Assembly (NCBI GenBank): GCA_036897625.1
Contig: JAYMTA010000386.1
Coordinates: 1-30,067 of the forward strand
DNA length: 30,067 nucleotides
Direction: 5' to 3'
Source of the DNA: Pelargonium cotyledonis
Taxonomy: Eukaryota > Streptophyta > Magnoliopsida > Geraniales > Geraniaceae
This document shows positions 10,833 to 23,072 of this stretch, piece by piece. The notes beneath the pieces were generated by a model. It searched no databases. It was not told where the DNA came from and saw only the letters and a list, made by a program, of their open reading frames with translations. The translations under genes were made by a program, and so were the position numbers. Each line of letters starts with the position of its first letter. Positions within the stretch are counted from its first letter, which is position 1.

Positions 10833-11452
10833 TTTTTTTTTTATTAAAAACAGGTGTGATTACACCCCGACTGTAATAAATATAATGTCAAATTCAAAGG
10901 GTTCACCACACACAGATCATGAAATTTATAGTTTATTTCGGGTAATGGAATTTCAGTCTTACTTGCCGTCCCTTCTTGTCTACAGTACTAACTGCAATCC
11001 AATTCTGCCTTGTCTTTACAAGCTTCCGAAAACGATCACTCTTTTGCGCTTCATACCATGCTTTGTACAGCGCCTAAACATGCAACCAAATACAAATTCA
11101 TAACAATGATATGTCATACGCAAAACTTTGAATACAAGTTCAGGGTTATGAGGTTTTGGAAAACCTCTTGCATTTCTGTAGTCCACCGGCCTCTGACTGT
11201 TTGATATTTTTTTGCATTGACCAAAATCCATTCCTTTCTGGAATGTTGTAGTCATTAGCATTTAAAAGAAAAAATATATTAATTTTTTTTTTCACAAATT
11301 CATTAACCACAATGTCTTTCATATGCTGCAAAATGGGATGAAATGTACTTACTTGAACAAGTCGTAAGCTTTCAGTGGGGGTTTGTTCTGCTTCTTGTCG
11401 TCCATTTTCTTCATCAATCTAGCCAAATTTGCAGTGGTGAACTTTGAATTAT

Positions 11453-12567
11453 CTAGAGTATAAGAGGTAATTTTGTTAATATCGATCGGTTGCTAAGAAT
11501 ATAAACTATATACACTAACTCTCAATGGCTCTGTGGGTAAAAACCAGACATGGGTGGAATTAGGGTTTGAAAGATTGTTAGACTAAGAAGAAAGCTGAAG
11601 ATCAAGAAGGAAACTGGTTAGTCCCTAATGAGTAAAGTGGGACCCTTATTCCTGTACCCAAGATAGCCAACTCAAGTCTAAGAGTCACTTTGGAAAATGA
11701 CGTGTCATTTTGTGTGCTGGTTATTCGCACCATCATAAATTAATGTTTGGGCTTATAAAACAACCCAAATGTGTGGGCCAAGCTAAATCATAGTGGGTCC
11801 CAGGGATGGTAACCCAACCGCCGGTTATGACTCTTGATGATAAAGTAACTGAAAATCTTACTTTTGGTATTAGGAGCCTCGATTTTTGAACTACTACAAG
11901 TCTCAAAACATCTTCTATTCAAATCAAACTAATCATTTTAATTAACCATAACAACTACCTTGTCTCGCTTCTCACCATGGTTCACCGTCTTCATTAGAAG
12001 GAGGAGAGAGTATAGAGACAAAAAACCCACAAACAAGCGCCCCTAATTCCCAATCCATTTACCTTCATGGATTGTCATTTCCGTGCTGAGAAAAGATTTT
12101 TATTGGGGTGCCCACCAGTTTCGGAGGATTAAAGAACGTGTGACACTGAATTTGTAAGTGTATTCTTCATTTTTTTCATTGGCAGTAACTGCTTTTCATC
12201 AAGTTGAATGCAAAATAACTATGTGCTGAAGGTAAAAAAATTATTTGTCCTTACTATCCATTTTTGTAGAAGAGAAAATTTAAAAACACTTGTTTAGTTC
12301 TGCTCGGAAAAATACAAATTTTATGTGTTCTTATTTGTTGATATCTGGTTCAAAGACATTGGATGGAACTTTTGCATCGATGTTTAGGTAGTAGCTTCAT
12401 ATTGTATATTGTAGTTCATTCTTATGCGACATTAACCTCTCTGAGCTCAAGGTTTATCCCACATTCTAGATCTACATGTCCAACGGATCTTCACAACTTC
12501 TTACTATATGCTTTAACTATTGTGTTGAATTTTCCTCATACAGAATCATACTTATCCGCCCATACCC
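11453..12567. promoter_or_regulatory. Intergenic region between divergent genes A and B
   Basis: Head-to-head spacing of about 1.1 kb between gene A's first recognised exon and gene B's ATG. It has a perfect inverted repeat at 11694-11711 and a TATAAA at 11754-11759. A short plus-strand ORF (12363-12575) overlaps gene B's start and could be an upstream ORF. Promoter activity is inferred from position only. Confidence 0.35.
11694..11711. promoter_or_regulatory. Perfect palindrome with TGACGTGTCA core
   Basis: AAAATGAC-GT-GTCATTTT: 8-bp arms and a 2-bp centre. The TGACG and ACGTGTC elements resemble plant bZIP binding sites. It lies 43 bp before a TATAAA on the plus strand. Confidence 0.4.
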
Positions 12568-15500
12568 ATGGTTAGAATTAAAAAAACATCGTCATTAAGA
12601 ACAATTACTAAAACTGCATCTGCAGTAAAGAATATAGTGAGTATTTTATCTCCTATTTACTTTTCAAATTAATAATAACTGGTGATGATTAGCTATACCA
12701 AAGCATATTCAACTTTGTGTAGGAAACGTTCAGAAGCAACTACAATCCTAAATGGTTGCTTGAACTGCAATTAAGTGAAACTCATACCGAAGCAGTAACG
12801 CACATGGGATTCCATTCTCTGTTAAATCACTCTTACCCGGTTTTTTACAAATCCAAGATATATAAACTAGCCTCAACATTTGACACTACAAACAACACTT
12901 TAGAAATTCATGGCAACAAGTGTTGGCTCTCAGCTGTAGAGCTTGGTAGGATACTTGGGATTTCTTCACAAGGACTTGAAGTGCAAACGCATTTTCAATC
13001 CAAAGAACACCAACATATGTTAGAATCCCGATATGGTGGCCTTAATGCTAGCGAATTGTTTGACCTCGTAAACAGTCATGGGGGTCTAGCTGGACCCTTG
13101 TTTGAGCAAGACTTCCTTGTACTTGCACTTGGGACATTCTTATGCCCAACAACTTGTCTTGGTATAACAATACCCAGGGTCCTACCCATGATTGCAACCG
13201 GTGGGGGATATGGATGTTATAACTGGGCACAATCTGTGATTGATTTCCTGTTTAATGCGATACTGTCTTTCCAAGGTTTCTCTCATCGATGGTTGTCTAA
13301 TGAGAGTGATAGTAAAGGGTCCCCCAGAAAAAAAAAGTTCATCATTAGCAGAATGTGTTCATGTATTGCTTGTAAGTTTCTTACTCTGTTTGTTACAATT
13401 ACTTAATTAAAGGTTTTAGATTGGATCCACTTCTACGAACACATAGTTTATAACTAGTACTCTATGTATTTCATGTACCTAATGGATAGGTATTCTTATA
13501 CAATTTGCCACATACAGTGCTATAATTAAAGTGTATTTGAATTGCTCTATTTCAGATATTTGCAATGAACAAATTCTTTCCAGACCACAACTGTAAGGTT
13601 ACTTTAAACATCCCACTACACTACTGGACGGCGCAACGTTTAGAAGTCCACATGAATAAAATGCACAAGTTGTTGGTTGCAGAGGCTTTCCTTAGCACAA
13701 GAAAAGTCATGCAGGAGCCTGTAAGCATTCCCCAAAAGAAGAGGATCAAATACAACTCCACTACCCGGGATCATTTTCATAACACATCAAGTAAGTCAAT
13801 ATATGTGCAACAGACATACAAGGATGAAGTATTTATGGATATTCGATTCGACAACACAGACATTGAAGGAACAAGTGGGTTAGGGTACAACCAGGGAAAG
13901 AAGACAATAGAGATGTCTTCCCGCATTCTACCAACTCCAAACACACCAATACTAATTCATCCATCGGACACATCTTTTGTGGATGATATGGAAAACCTCG
14001 TGCTAAGCTTATCTGATGATGCACATGTAGAATGTGTACAGAGCTTGTCGGGAGGAGCTGGTAATACTATTGCAGCCACTCCAAATGAAGTCGACGAAGT
14101 TGTTGAACCACTCAATGTTGCCCGTAAATCAAATGAGGAAGAACAAAACTTGTTAACATTCATCGCCAAAGCCGATGTACAGTGGTAACGCTTAAACACT
14201 TATGCATCATTCCATTTATTGACGTAATAGTGTCAGTAACAATTAATATGAATGTTTTCAGTAATGGTGTATTGGGAAGGATAGACAAATGTATCGCAAT
14301 CGACATTCATGTTGCCAAAGCATTCCTCGACCCAAATGAATAGGTTTGCAACATGGTAAATACACTCCAGTATTGATATTGTTATTCATGTGACAAAGGT
14401 ACGTCCTATTATAATTATTTATGCAAATACGTCTTCACTTCGCAGGCAATGGATTACACCTGTATGTGGTTGAACAAGTCAAAATTCTCAAAGGACAAAA
14501 AATTTTGGATCCTCCCACACATTATCAGTGTACGTATCTGGCCCATGTCATGTTCGTCTGTCTGTCTTTAAATCATTACCGTCCAATACCTTCATAGTTG
14601 TTTTTCAGAAGATTCATTTTTTATCTAATTTTTCAGGTCGTACTATGTCAAGAACTTAGGATTCCATTGTCAACTCCGGATTTCACTTATATAAGCCCTG
14701 ATTGTGCCCCTTGGGCGTTGAAAAATGTGGATAAGAAATGGTACGATGAAGCTTCATTGGGATTCTCTTTACATGATTGTGATCTCGTAACGTAAACAAT
14801 TTTTCATAATTTGTCTTTATTAATGTCTGTCTTTCACCTCTGATCCATTTCATGTCTACTCATTACTATTATATAGATATTCAACCCTGTGATTCTCCAT
14901 TGCCATTGGTACCTCGTCTGTATTACTATGAAGACATTGAAATTGAAATCCTTAACAGTAAGAAGGATACGTATTTTAACAAGAAAGAGAAGTCCTTTCA
15001 CGCCGATTTTCTACGCCTACTAAAACGCCAGGTATTCTACATTTGCATTCATGCACGTCTTCTGCTTTGCTAATGGACAAGCTATTCATTTTCATTTATT
15101 TCTTCTATTATCATATAGCCCGAGGTTATTGCTGTTCTCGTTAACACATCATCGGAACAACCAAGACATACAAGTTTTTCAATTGATAAGCAATGGAACA
15201 TTCTAGAAACAAATTTGAAGGTGGCGTCTACAAAGGTGTAAGCAAATTTGAACATTCTACAAATTTGAACATTCTACAAGATGACCTGTAAACAAATTTG
15301 AATTCCATTTTTGTACTTACATTCAAAGGTGTCGTTTACTAGCAATTAATAGAATTGCACTATATTATCTAATTTCATTCGCAATTCGTAGGATCGATTG
15401 TGGCGTCTTCGTCATTTACTACATGCTTTTGTATGATGGATGCCCATTAAGATTGAACAGATCTTTCCCTAAGAACCACAACAATATGCGCACATATTTG

Positions 15501-15629
15501 CTATGTGCCATGATACTAGATGATGTCAACACTTTTAGGTATCAGTATGACTTCCTCGAACATACTGGTTTGATGTTCCTAGACACTCCTGTCAAACAGT
15601 GCCCGAACACCCGCATCAAAACTGACTGA
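12568..15629 (+). pseudogene. Gene B: PMD-like / Ulp1 (C48 peptidase-like) protein, lightly damaged
   Basis: Nine exons fit GT-AG rules: 12568-12636, 12723-13371, 13556-14184, 14262-14354, 14446-14529, 14637-14786, 14877-15031, 15119-15237, 15392-15629. Exon 1 (MVRIKKTSSLRTITKT) is short and basic. Exon 2 is the PMD-like domain (MGFHSLLNHSYPV, VELGRILGIS, EQDFLVLALG, YGCYNWAQSVIDFL). Exon 3 is a linker. Exons 5-9 are Ulp1-like: His 14904-14906 in HCHWYLVCI, Cys 15399-15401 in IDCGVFVIYYMLLYDG. Damage: a one-base shift after the A-run near 13336, TAG at 14341-14343, and a one-base shift in exon 7. In the downstream frame of exon 7 the catalytic Asp position is Asn (14954-14956). Few lesions and intact splice sites suggest recent inactivation. 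It could process SUMO-like proteins only if repaired; none is shown here. Confidence 0.82.
15244..15277. repeat. 17-bp perfect tandem duplication in gene B's last intron
   Basis: AAATTTGAACATTCTAC occurs twice in a row, 15244-15260 and 15261-15277, just after the donor of exon 8. Exon 8 itself ends with a related AACATTCTAG...AAATTTGAA order. Confidence 0.85.
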
Positions 15630-15695
15630 TGCTACTACAACCTCTACATTTTGAGACTTTTGATGCTACTACAACCTCTACATTTTGAGACTTTT
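15628..15695. repeat. 34-bp perfect tandem duplication at gene B's stop codon
   Basis: GATGCTACTACAACCTCTAC and the following 14 bases are repeated exactly at 15628-15661 and 15662-15695. The repeat starts inside the TGA stop. Confidence 0.9.
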
Positions 15696-15829
15696 GTTGG
15701 ATACTAATCTCGCTATAGCTGAAAAGAGATTTCAATTCCATGCAAGTACAATACTGTAACATTGGTTTACTTAGTTCAACAATTAAATTTTGTACTGAAC
15801 TTGTTGTACTTGTATGTGGCTCCTACTTA

Positions 15830-15835
15830 AATAAA
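15830..15835 (+). terminator. Candidate polyadenylation signal of gene B
   Basis: AATAAA about 200 bp after gene B's stop, in a T-rich 3' region and before the convergent end of gene C. Confidence 0.4.
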
Positions 15836-16083
15836 AGCATTTGATCATTCCAAAGTATTTATGTTTCAAGATTTGTAATGTTACTTGGACTTGAAACTGT
15901 GTTAACTACGAAATAGAGGTCATATTCTAAAACAAGAGTCATTTGTTGGGAGTCCAACATTAATATCTAACAAATTGTCGTTACTCAGACAACAAAGCCA
16001 AATTCTAATATCCAAAGCAAAACCAACATCTTCCCACACAGGAATACCATTTACAAGTAAACAAAAAAACAAATATTGAAAAT

Positions 16084-18913
16084 TAATATACACATGAAAC
16101 AAAATTAATCCATTGCAGCATGCACTGAAAGAATTTGCAATCCTGCTTCAAAATGGAGTTCACTAAGTGCATGATGACAAAATCTCCAACCACAAGTCCT
16201 GTCCAACAAATCCTCTCTCTAGCTGTCTCATTGGACGACATGTTTGGGCCTCGTCACCGACCCAAAACCTCAACATGTTAATCAGCCATGCAACACTATC
16301 TTCTTCACTGAAAACAATAGAGAACAGTCAGTAATAAGTAATAAATCACTTGCGTGATGCATTCACAACAAATTAAAGTTTTACCGGGCAGACGCTGGAC
16401 ATATTGATGGATATCGAATTGGTATACCCATTGCAGAAATGTTTGCTTCGATGCCTGTTTCGCTGGACAACTTTATAAGTTGTTCTATAACAAATACCAT
16501 TTCCCGAATAAAATTGTCATATATGATTTCCATCATAGGTCTTTCAGAATCCACAAAACTTCCCCGAAATGTTTCTACAATATCCACTCTTCTTGATATG
16601 ACATTAACAACAACCAAGAACCAAGTTCCCAATAGATGGCACAACATAAGTACCTAATCCATAACATGTCTTCAAATGTAAACCAAATCATTATTGACAA
16701 TCAAAAGTGAAAAGCCATGACTAGTACATACAAATTCACAACCCTTCAAATTGTATCTGATATGTTCAGCCTTGTAATCTGTTTCAAAAATATATGTGCA
16801 CATGAGATCATTCATTGAAAAGGGAGCGCATTGTGTGGATGCAAGCTTTTCCTGTAAAGCAAAAGTGGAATGAAAACAATATCAAATGATAGATGGAATC
16901 ACATATATTGGCAATACAACGCAGTAATTATCCTTTACCGATATACTCGTCGGCAACACATGTCTTTTCTTCCCCAGACTGTGATTGGAGATATTAATCC
17001 ATTTACCAACAAAATTAATCGCCTGAAACATAACAACATAAATCAATGCTCAAGGATACTGCAAAAACATTATCGTCAATTACCAATGTATAACACAACG
17101 CCATAATGGAGATGTCACTATGCTTACATCTGTATGTATATTCTTGTTCATGGAATTCCACTCCAAATAGGTGTCAGAACTCAATCTGTAATCACCAACT
17201 GCAGCCACACTGTCTGACCTAGGTATAGCTTTTATCCACTTGCTAACCATGTCAACAGAGATGCCCAAAGATGATGGGTCATCCTCACTATCTAACTTAC
17301 ATATTTATATTCGTAGGGGCATGTTTGCTTCATAATAAAGTATGTTGACCAACGGGGAACTTCCTAATCAATACAACACCCAATTCATTTAACACTATCT
17401 CATGAAATTAATCCTGCAAAGTTAGTTGTTCATTACGCTTACTTGCCGAATCAGAATAATGTTGGGGTTCTTCATCAATCACATCCTTCAATACAGTCTC
17501 TTTGCTCGTGCCGGCAACAATTGCTGATGCTTACCAACAAATGCTTTAGAATGACTGAAAAACTAATAAATAAACCGAACTTTACATTTTCTAATGATGT
17601 GTACATCAAACCTTTGTTTTTTTTCCTCAATGGCTTTGTGTACATAGCACTTTTTAATTGCCGCTCTAATTCTTTTGTCGGTCCAATAAACAATTGGTAC
17701 TAACCCATTGTATCTCCCAAACACATCTGGCAAATATTTTTCCAAATAGTAAACCTGCATGAATCAAACTTAATCATGTGTAATAAGACTTCATTATACA
17801 CCTATACATAATTGATCAAAATACGTACCAATAGTACATGGACAGAATCTCCTATAGTTGGGGTTCGATCCTTTTCCCCTTTCTTAGAACAGATCGTTCC
17901 CTCCAAATGGACACCCTTGTATACAAGATTTTGCTCGCACAAAAACTCTAGAACAAAATCCGCCCAATTGTATGTTTGGCAATTATGTACAGCTGAAACT
18001 AAAAGCAACTGCGACTGCGCTATAACATCCATACTAGTGGGAAAAAGACACAATCCTATAACTAAAACTATCAAATCCTGCCTAAATTCAAAATAGTCTT
18101 CATCGTCATGGCTATGAAGTTGTTGTAAAAAACTTTTGAACCTCACACGACAATATCTATCAATTAAGTTACTATCCATATTACTATCCCCTAGGTTTGG
18201 AAGAGGATGGCCAACACATGGTAAGCCCAGTATTCTACCGACATCGTTCACATTAATGAAGTGTGTGACTCCATGGACTGTAATGCTTCTGGATACAGCA
18301 TTAAATTTGTCACAAATTTCAACAACGAACAAACAATTTAACCTTCTAAAATTGTGGTGGAATAGAGAAGTAAAACCCATTTCCTCAATTGCTTTTTCTT
18401 GCGCGGTGGACTTTTTGAAATTCAACAATGTGGCAGGTCTATATTTGGTTGCAAAAGGAACTTGTCATTTGACCCTCAGTCTTGAATTATTTTTTACCAC
18501 TAATTGTCTTCAAATATGTAATAATACGACATATTATCTATCAATACTTTACCTTAACTAAACGCTTCCGGTCTGGATTCTCAAATGACTTGAACTTTTC
18601 TTCGCGCACGGCGACGCTCCATGCCAAGTTCATATCCTGCATATATCAACTCCTCGATTAGGTTACTCTTAACTTAAAATAAAATAAATTCGTCTCTAGT
18701 ATGCACCACATACCACCATGATCTCTTCGGTCATTCTACCACCCCAACGTTCCACCTTATTTATCTTCAACCAATCGCTCCTAATCAACATGTCACGACA
18801 ACCATCAAATGGTTATCGATACACCATTACATGTGTTTGCACAAAAAGTCATTTCATGAAATTCTATGTTACCTGAAATTGTCGTATGCTCTTTTTGTTC
18901 TTCTCTTTTTCAT
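16084..18913 (-). pseudogene. Gene C: PMD-like / Ulp1-like protein, catalytic residues lost
   Basis: Minus-strand gene starting ATG 18913 (MKKRRTKRAYDNF). Exons 18913-18873, 18780-18714 (SDWLKINKVERWGGRMTEE), 18636-18553 (84 nt), then the PMD-like exon to 17829 (MGFTSLFHHNFRRLN, INVNDVGRILGLPCVG, RQDLIVLVIGLCLFPTS, YNWADFVLEFLCE, VHVLL), linker exons from 17754 (YYLEKYLPDVFGRYNG), an exon around 17300-17130 (MVSKWIKAIPRSDSVAAVG), and 17022-16939 (84 nt, like gene B). The protease exon reads GTWFLVVVNVISRRVDIVE: the catalytic His is Thr (16624-16626) and the residue 17 further on is Glu (16573-16575). Near 16192 the D-C-G-x-F-V-I-M box is split by a one-base insertion. One phase mismatch occurs at the start of the PMD exon. 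Reading frames are otherwise long, so the protein may have persisted as an inactive relative before decaying. Confidence 0.8.
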
Positions 18914-19635
18914 ATTTGCAAGCTGCAAAAAACATATATACATATTGCATAAACCCAAACTTCAAATTCACCCTAAACCCTAAACAAATATTTTCACAAT
19001 CAATAATAACAATTGTTTTACCACACCAATTGATTTCATGCTTAAGCCAGTCACTTCTTCTGCCTCTAACACATTGCTATCAAAATGGATCTCAAGAACT
19101 CACAACTTACTCATCAAATCGTGAAGAAAAACGTTCGTGTTGTTCAAAACTTCCTATGGAAGATACAAATGGGTCAAGTACTTTCAAAACTCTTCGAATT
19201 CCAAGCCCCATTAAATGCTGATATGACAATTACCTTACAAGCAATGAGTAACCTTTTAACTCATTCTTTACTTCACAATGGTGCGATGCCACACTATTCA
19301 CATCACATTCATTTCATATATAATTAATGGTGCGGTCTGGTTTAATACTTGAACCACAATGTATACATACCACTCATAACCAGCAATCCCTCTGGTTCAA
19401 AAATAATACATACTTACACTACAAACATCTACTGCATTCCTTCGATCCGAATGTGAGACAAAAACCACTTACAGTCCACACAAAAACATAATTGCTATAT
19501 AAAATTGTACGTTATCTTTGGTTTTCTAGACGAATGATTGTTCGAATCATTTATTTTATCCCATTCTATTTTTTGCCAGTCATAACAGATGTTCCGGTCA
19601 TTTTGATAATGTTTCTTTTTTCATAGGCAACTCAA
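18914..19635. other. Spacer between genes T and C
   Basis: Both neighbours are on the minus strand, so this should contain gene C's promoter. An open plus frame at 19085-19327 starts MDLKNSQLTHQIVKKNVRVV. I do not recognise it; an overlapping frame is also open, so coding status is doubtful. Confidence 0.3.
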
Positions 19636-21772
19636 TGGACTTCAAACCATGTGTTATCGCGTTCAAGCAATTGTTCTCATTCATGAAAGACAATCGACGA
19701 ACGCATATCACCTCCCAAAAACCCTCTACCCGATATATGTTTGTCATCCTTCCATTCAGGTCTCTTCTTCATAAAATTAGTCAACCAACTTATGTTATCC
19801 TCACCTTCTCCTTCTAACATACTGTTGTTATCTTCAACCCTAATATCCTACAAGTATGTCAACAGGGAATGTTTATATATACTTCCCATAAGATATTCGC
19901 CACATACATACACAAATAGATGAATTTTTCTAACCTCATTCCAAAACGAATTTGTTCTTGCACCTAACTCAAATCTAGTTTCTATTTTTGGAACCCTTAA
20001 AGTTCTGCCTCGTTTCAGCCACATTTCCTGTTAATAAATTGGTCACATTAATCATATGTTACAAAACCAATTTAATTCAATAGAAATTTTCAAATAATTT
20101 GCATGAAAAATCATTCATTTGACACTATTATTTTCGGCTACAAACATGTACCTTCATAGCAGTCCTATTATCTTGAAGTTCTTCTCTCAATTCAGAGTCA
20201 TTTCCATTCACTTCACCACAACTTACTTTCTTCACTTTCATCTGCTTCTCCTGCATCACAATAACTAATGTAAATGACACTTGTTGTAGTATTTAATATA
20301 ATAGTATACCTTCATTCCACAAGTTCAGAGAAACTCATACCTTAGTCTTTCCCATTGGTACTGGTATACCCTTCTTCGCATGCTTCTTACGTAAATTCGT
20401 ATTGATTTTTTCTATCTCGCCAATGATTCTTCTTTTCTATCGTGGCCTTCCAACAGTTTTAACTTTTTCAGGAGCAATGGACACAACTTCTTCCACATTG
20501 GAATGCATATCATTTCTATTCACTTCTTCTTTCTCATTATACCTTCCACCAACCTTCCCAACTTTCAAAATTAGTTTATGAAACAGATCATCATCAACTG
20601 CTTTCATTTTCTCTAGTTTAGATAGATAACGAGAAAAACATTCCAAAACAACCTTACTCCTTCCATCATCTTCACATGCTTTCTCGCATACCAACATTGC
20701 TTCCTTCAATTACCGATCATAGCACTGCATAACCGGTTTAAACTGTTCCACTTCACATTTACTCTTCATTATCGTGTGCCTTCTTAAAACTCCTTTCTTC
20801 CACCGCTCTAATGTGTATGTTGGATGCAGCTCTTTAACCTCCTCCTCACGGAAAATTACATACATGTGCCGACATATTATTCCACATGTAACGAATCTAT
20901 TACAAGTACACAAAGCCAACCCAGTTGCCGAATTAAAGGACACAACATGTTTCACTATGCGGTTCTTCGACAACTCAATATCGTTAGGTCCTCTCAAGTA
21001 ATATGTTACCTCCTCTAAACAATCTTTCTCTACTACTCGTCCATGAACTCTAATATCGATCACCCTCTTCAATTTCGAGTAAAATATGATCAATAAATTT
21101 TTGGTATACATTCTTTCAAAATGCTTGTCTATTGAAGAACTTATCTCCAATGGCATTTTCATAGTCCTGCTTGGAAACTCCGCCTCCGATTCCTATATTG
21201 CCTTTGACTGTAACGCCTTGTCGTACTTGGCAATGAACTCAGTCAAAGTTATGTGCTGGTCGATATATTTTGCAAAAAATTCATGTATGCCTTCACTTCG
21301 TTGAGTGCTCGACATTCTAGCCTAGAAAGTGTCTCTCAATATTGCAGGAACCCACATATGTCGTTCATCGTATATGGACTTCAACTATTCATCAATACTT
21401 AACTTGTATCTTCGTAATAAATCATCCCATAGTTTATCAAACTCGGCTTCAGAATAAGAATCAAATAATATTGCACTCACCTGGTACATAAATACGTGAA
21501 AGCCAAATGCACCATCTATGATGAGTTCTGGGGAAGACTGCCGCAACAGCAGCTCTTATCGCCTTTACCTGATCTGTGAGTATAGCTTAGGGATGAATAT
21601 TCCACATGCATCTCAAAAATTGTTGGAACACCCACTTGAAACCATTTATCTTCTATTTTGTCATCAGGGCAACACCAACCACGATGGTTTGACCGAGATG
21701 ATTAACACCAACAAATGGTGCAAATGGCATGTGATACCTACAATCAATTATTACAAAGCATTGATTTAAATC

Positions 21773-21800
21773 GTGTGTGTGTGTATATATATATATATAT
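21773..21800. repeat. (GT)n(AT)n microsatellite in a transposase intron
   Basis: GT repeat running into AT repeat, inside the intron 21841-21738 of gene T. Confidence 0.9.
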
Positions 21801-23072
21801 CATTACAATAGATATAAATATCATAAGATCATAACACATACTTATGTGTCAAAACATATGACGTCGTGGAAACTCTCATACAAAGCATGGCTTCAAGCAT
21901 CGCACCAGAACACATTCTAATATTTGTTTCTCAGCCCCAAATCAAATTCATAATAATATGCCTCATTAATGTCACGCATCTGCCTAAAGTACCTTAGCAT
22001 GAATGCACCGTCTTGGTTATTTACTTCTTTTTGAACACTATGAATGTAGTTGTGCATATCACTTTGGTTGAACTGTAGCTTCTCCATACCCCCAAACTCG
22101 TGACCCAACACTTCCCTAATGCCAGATGGTCTCACCCCCGACTCGAGCATATTTTTAACCTTCCGTGCATCGTCAACACTTAACCCTCTAAAACTGACAT
22201 AAAACCATAAACTATTTGGATCAACACAATGATTATGTTCCAAATTAACCTTTGTTATTTTATAACACTTCTTATGTTTATCCCAAGCACATTTCAAACT
22301 AGCTTTACATCCTAATTTCTTCGAGGGACGTTGTATTGCACCAGCAAATTTTGGCCTTGGTTTCCCCCTGCATCGCAAAGTAAATCAAAATTCTTTTTCA
22401 CTTTCATTTTCTTTTCCTTATCAGATTTGAAATTTCTAGACAATGCAGTCATCACCCCAAACCCTTCCTTAAAGGCAAAAGCTTTGTAGAACTCTGTTAA
22501 AGTGTCGGTATCTTTGAACATCATTCCCACAACTGGAGTGTTTATGGTAACAGGACGTTTACCTTCTTTACTACAATTACCGTTACCTGTCTTCGAATGG
22601 TGCAAATTAACATAGGACTCATCATTCGACAATTCCTCTTTATCACTCGAACAATACACATCATTGCTATCTAGTTCTATTCCCATGCATTGCTAAACAT
22701 CTACATTTCTACTGTCATCACCGTTGCCTGTGCCCGAACTATGCCGTTTTTGATTTTCAAAGTCCTTCACCAATTCTGTTATTCCAGTCGATTCAACATC
22801 ATCAACGTTGTCAATTATTAATGACACCAATTCAACAATATCTATCTCTATACAGATTTTCTCATCCCCTGTCTTTGAACACTTTACTTTATTACATTTC
22901 TTTTCTTGTACCTCTTTACTTTCGTCACTTACGTAGCCCGGCATTGAACTGTTACGAACCTCATCTGCTAACTCCTTCAGCCATGACAAGTCAAATAGTC
23001 ATGGGTCATCCTCTACAAATAAATCACTGATACCAATACAAATGCGTTCTATTATTTAACATAACAACCAGT

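Larger units (their letters stand above)
5552..11452 (-). pseudogene. Gene A: PMD-like / acidic linker / Ulp1-like protein, decayed
   Basis: Minus-strand multi-exon gene. Exon 11452-11353 encodes LARLMKKMDDKKQNKPPLKA. Exon 11073-10963 encodes YEAQKSDRFRKLVKTRQNWI. After an intron holding the Pack-MULE comes exon 9451-8839 with the plant-mobile-domain-like fold (VKRMGF, ITANDVVKILDIPKG, NQDIVVLIFG, HNYNWAEGLLKFLCEK, VHVLL), frameshifted near 9000. Exon 8726-8582 (YLMKYFPETND, KWWNTDKVVEYM) aligns with the same exon in genes B and C. A long acidic exon (about 8457-6966) has in-frame stops at 8327, 7787, 7586 and 7094. The Ulp1-like end lies at 5962-5552: a box SCGIHVI around Cys 5757-5759, then LLLDMLLDPHNLHRP and a basic tail RKRRPKSKK. 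The Asp before Cys reads Ser and several frameshifts occur. The middle of the protease domain (about 6770-6110) is too degraded to place. Relation to SUMO proteases is inferred from the motifs. Confidence 0.7.

Noticed and set aside
11261..11452. An ATG at 11551 (MSGFYPQSH then stop) as the start of gene A
   Set aside because: No convincing donor before the stop, and the phase does not join to exon 11452-11353.
17812..18561. Plus-strand frames across 17.8-18.6 kb
   Set aside because: Shadows of gene C's PMD-like exon.
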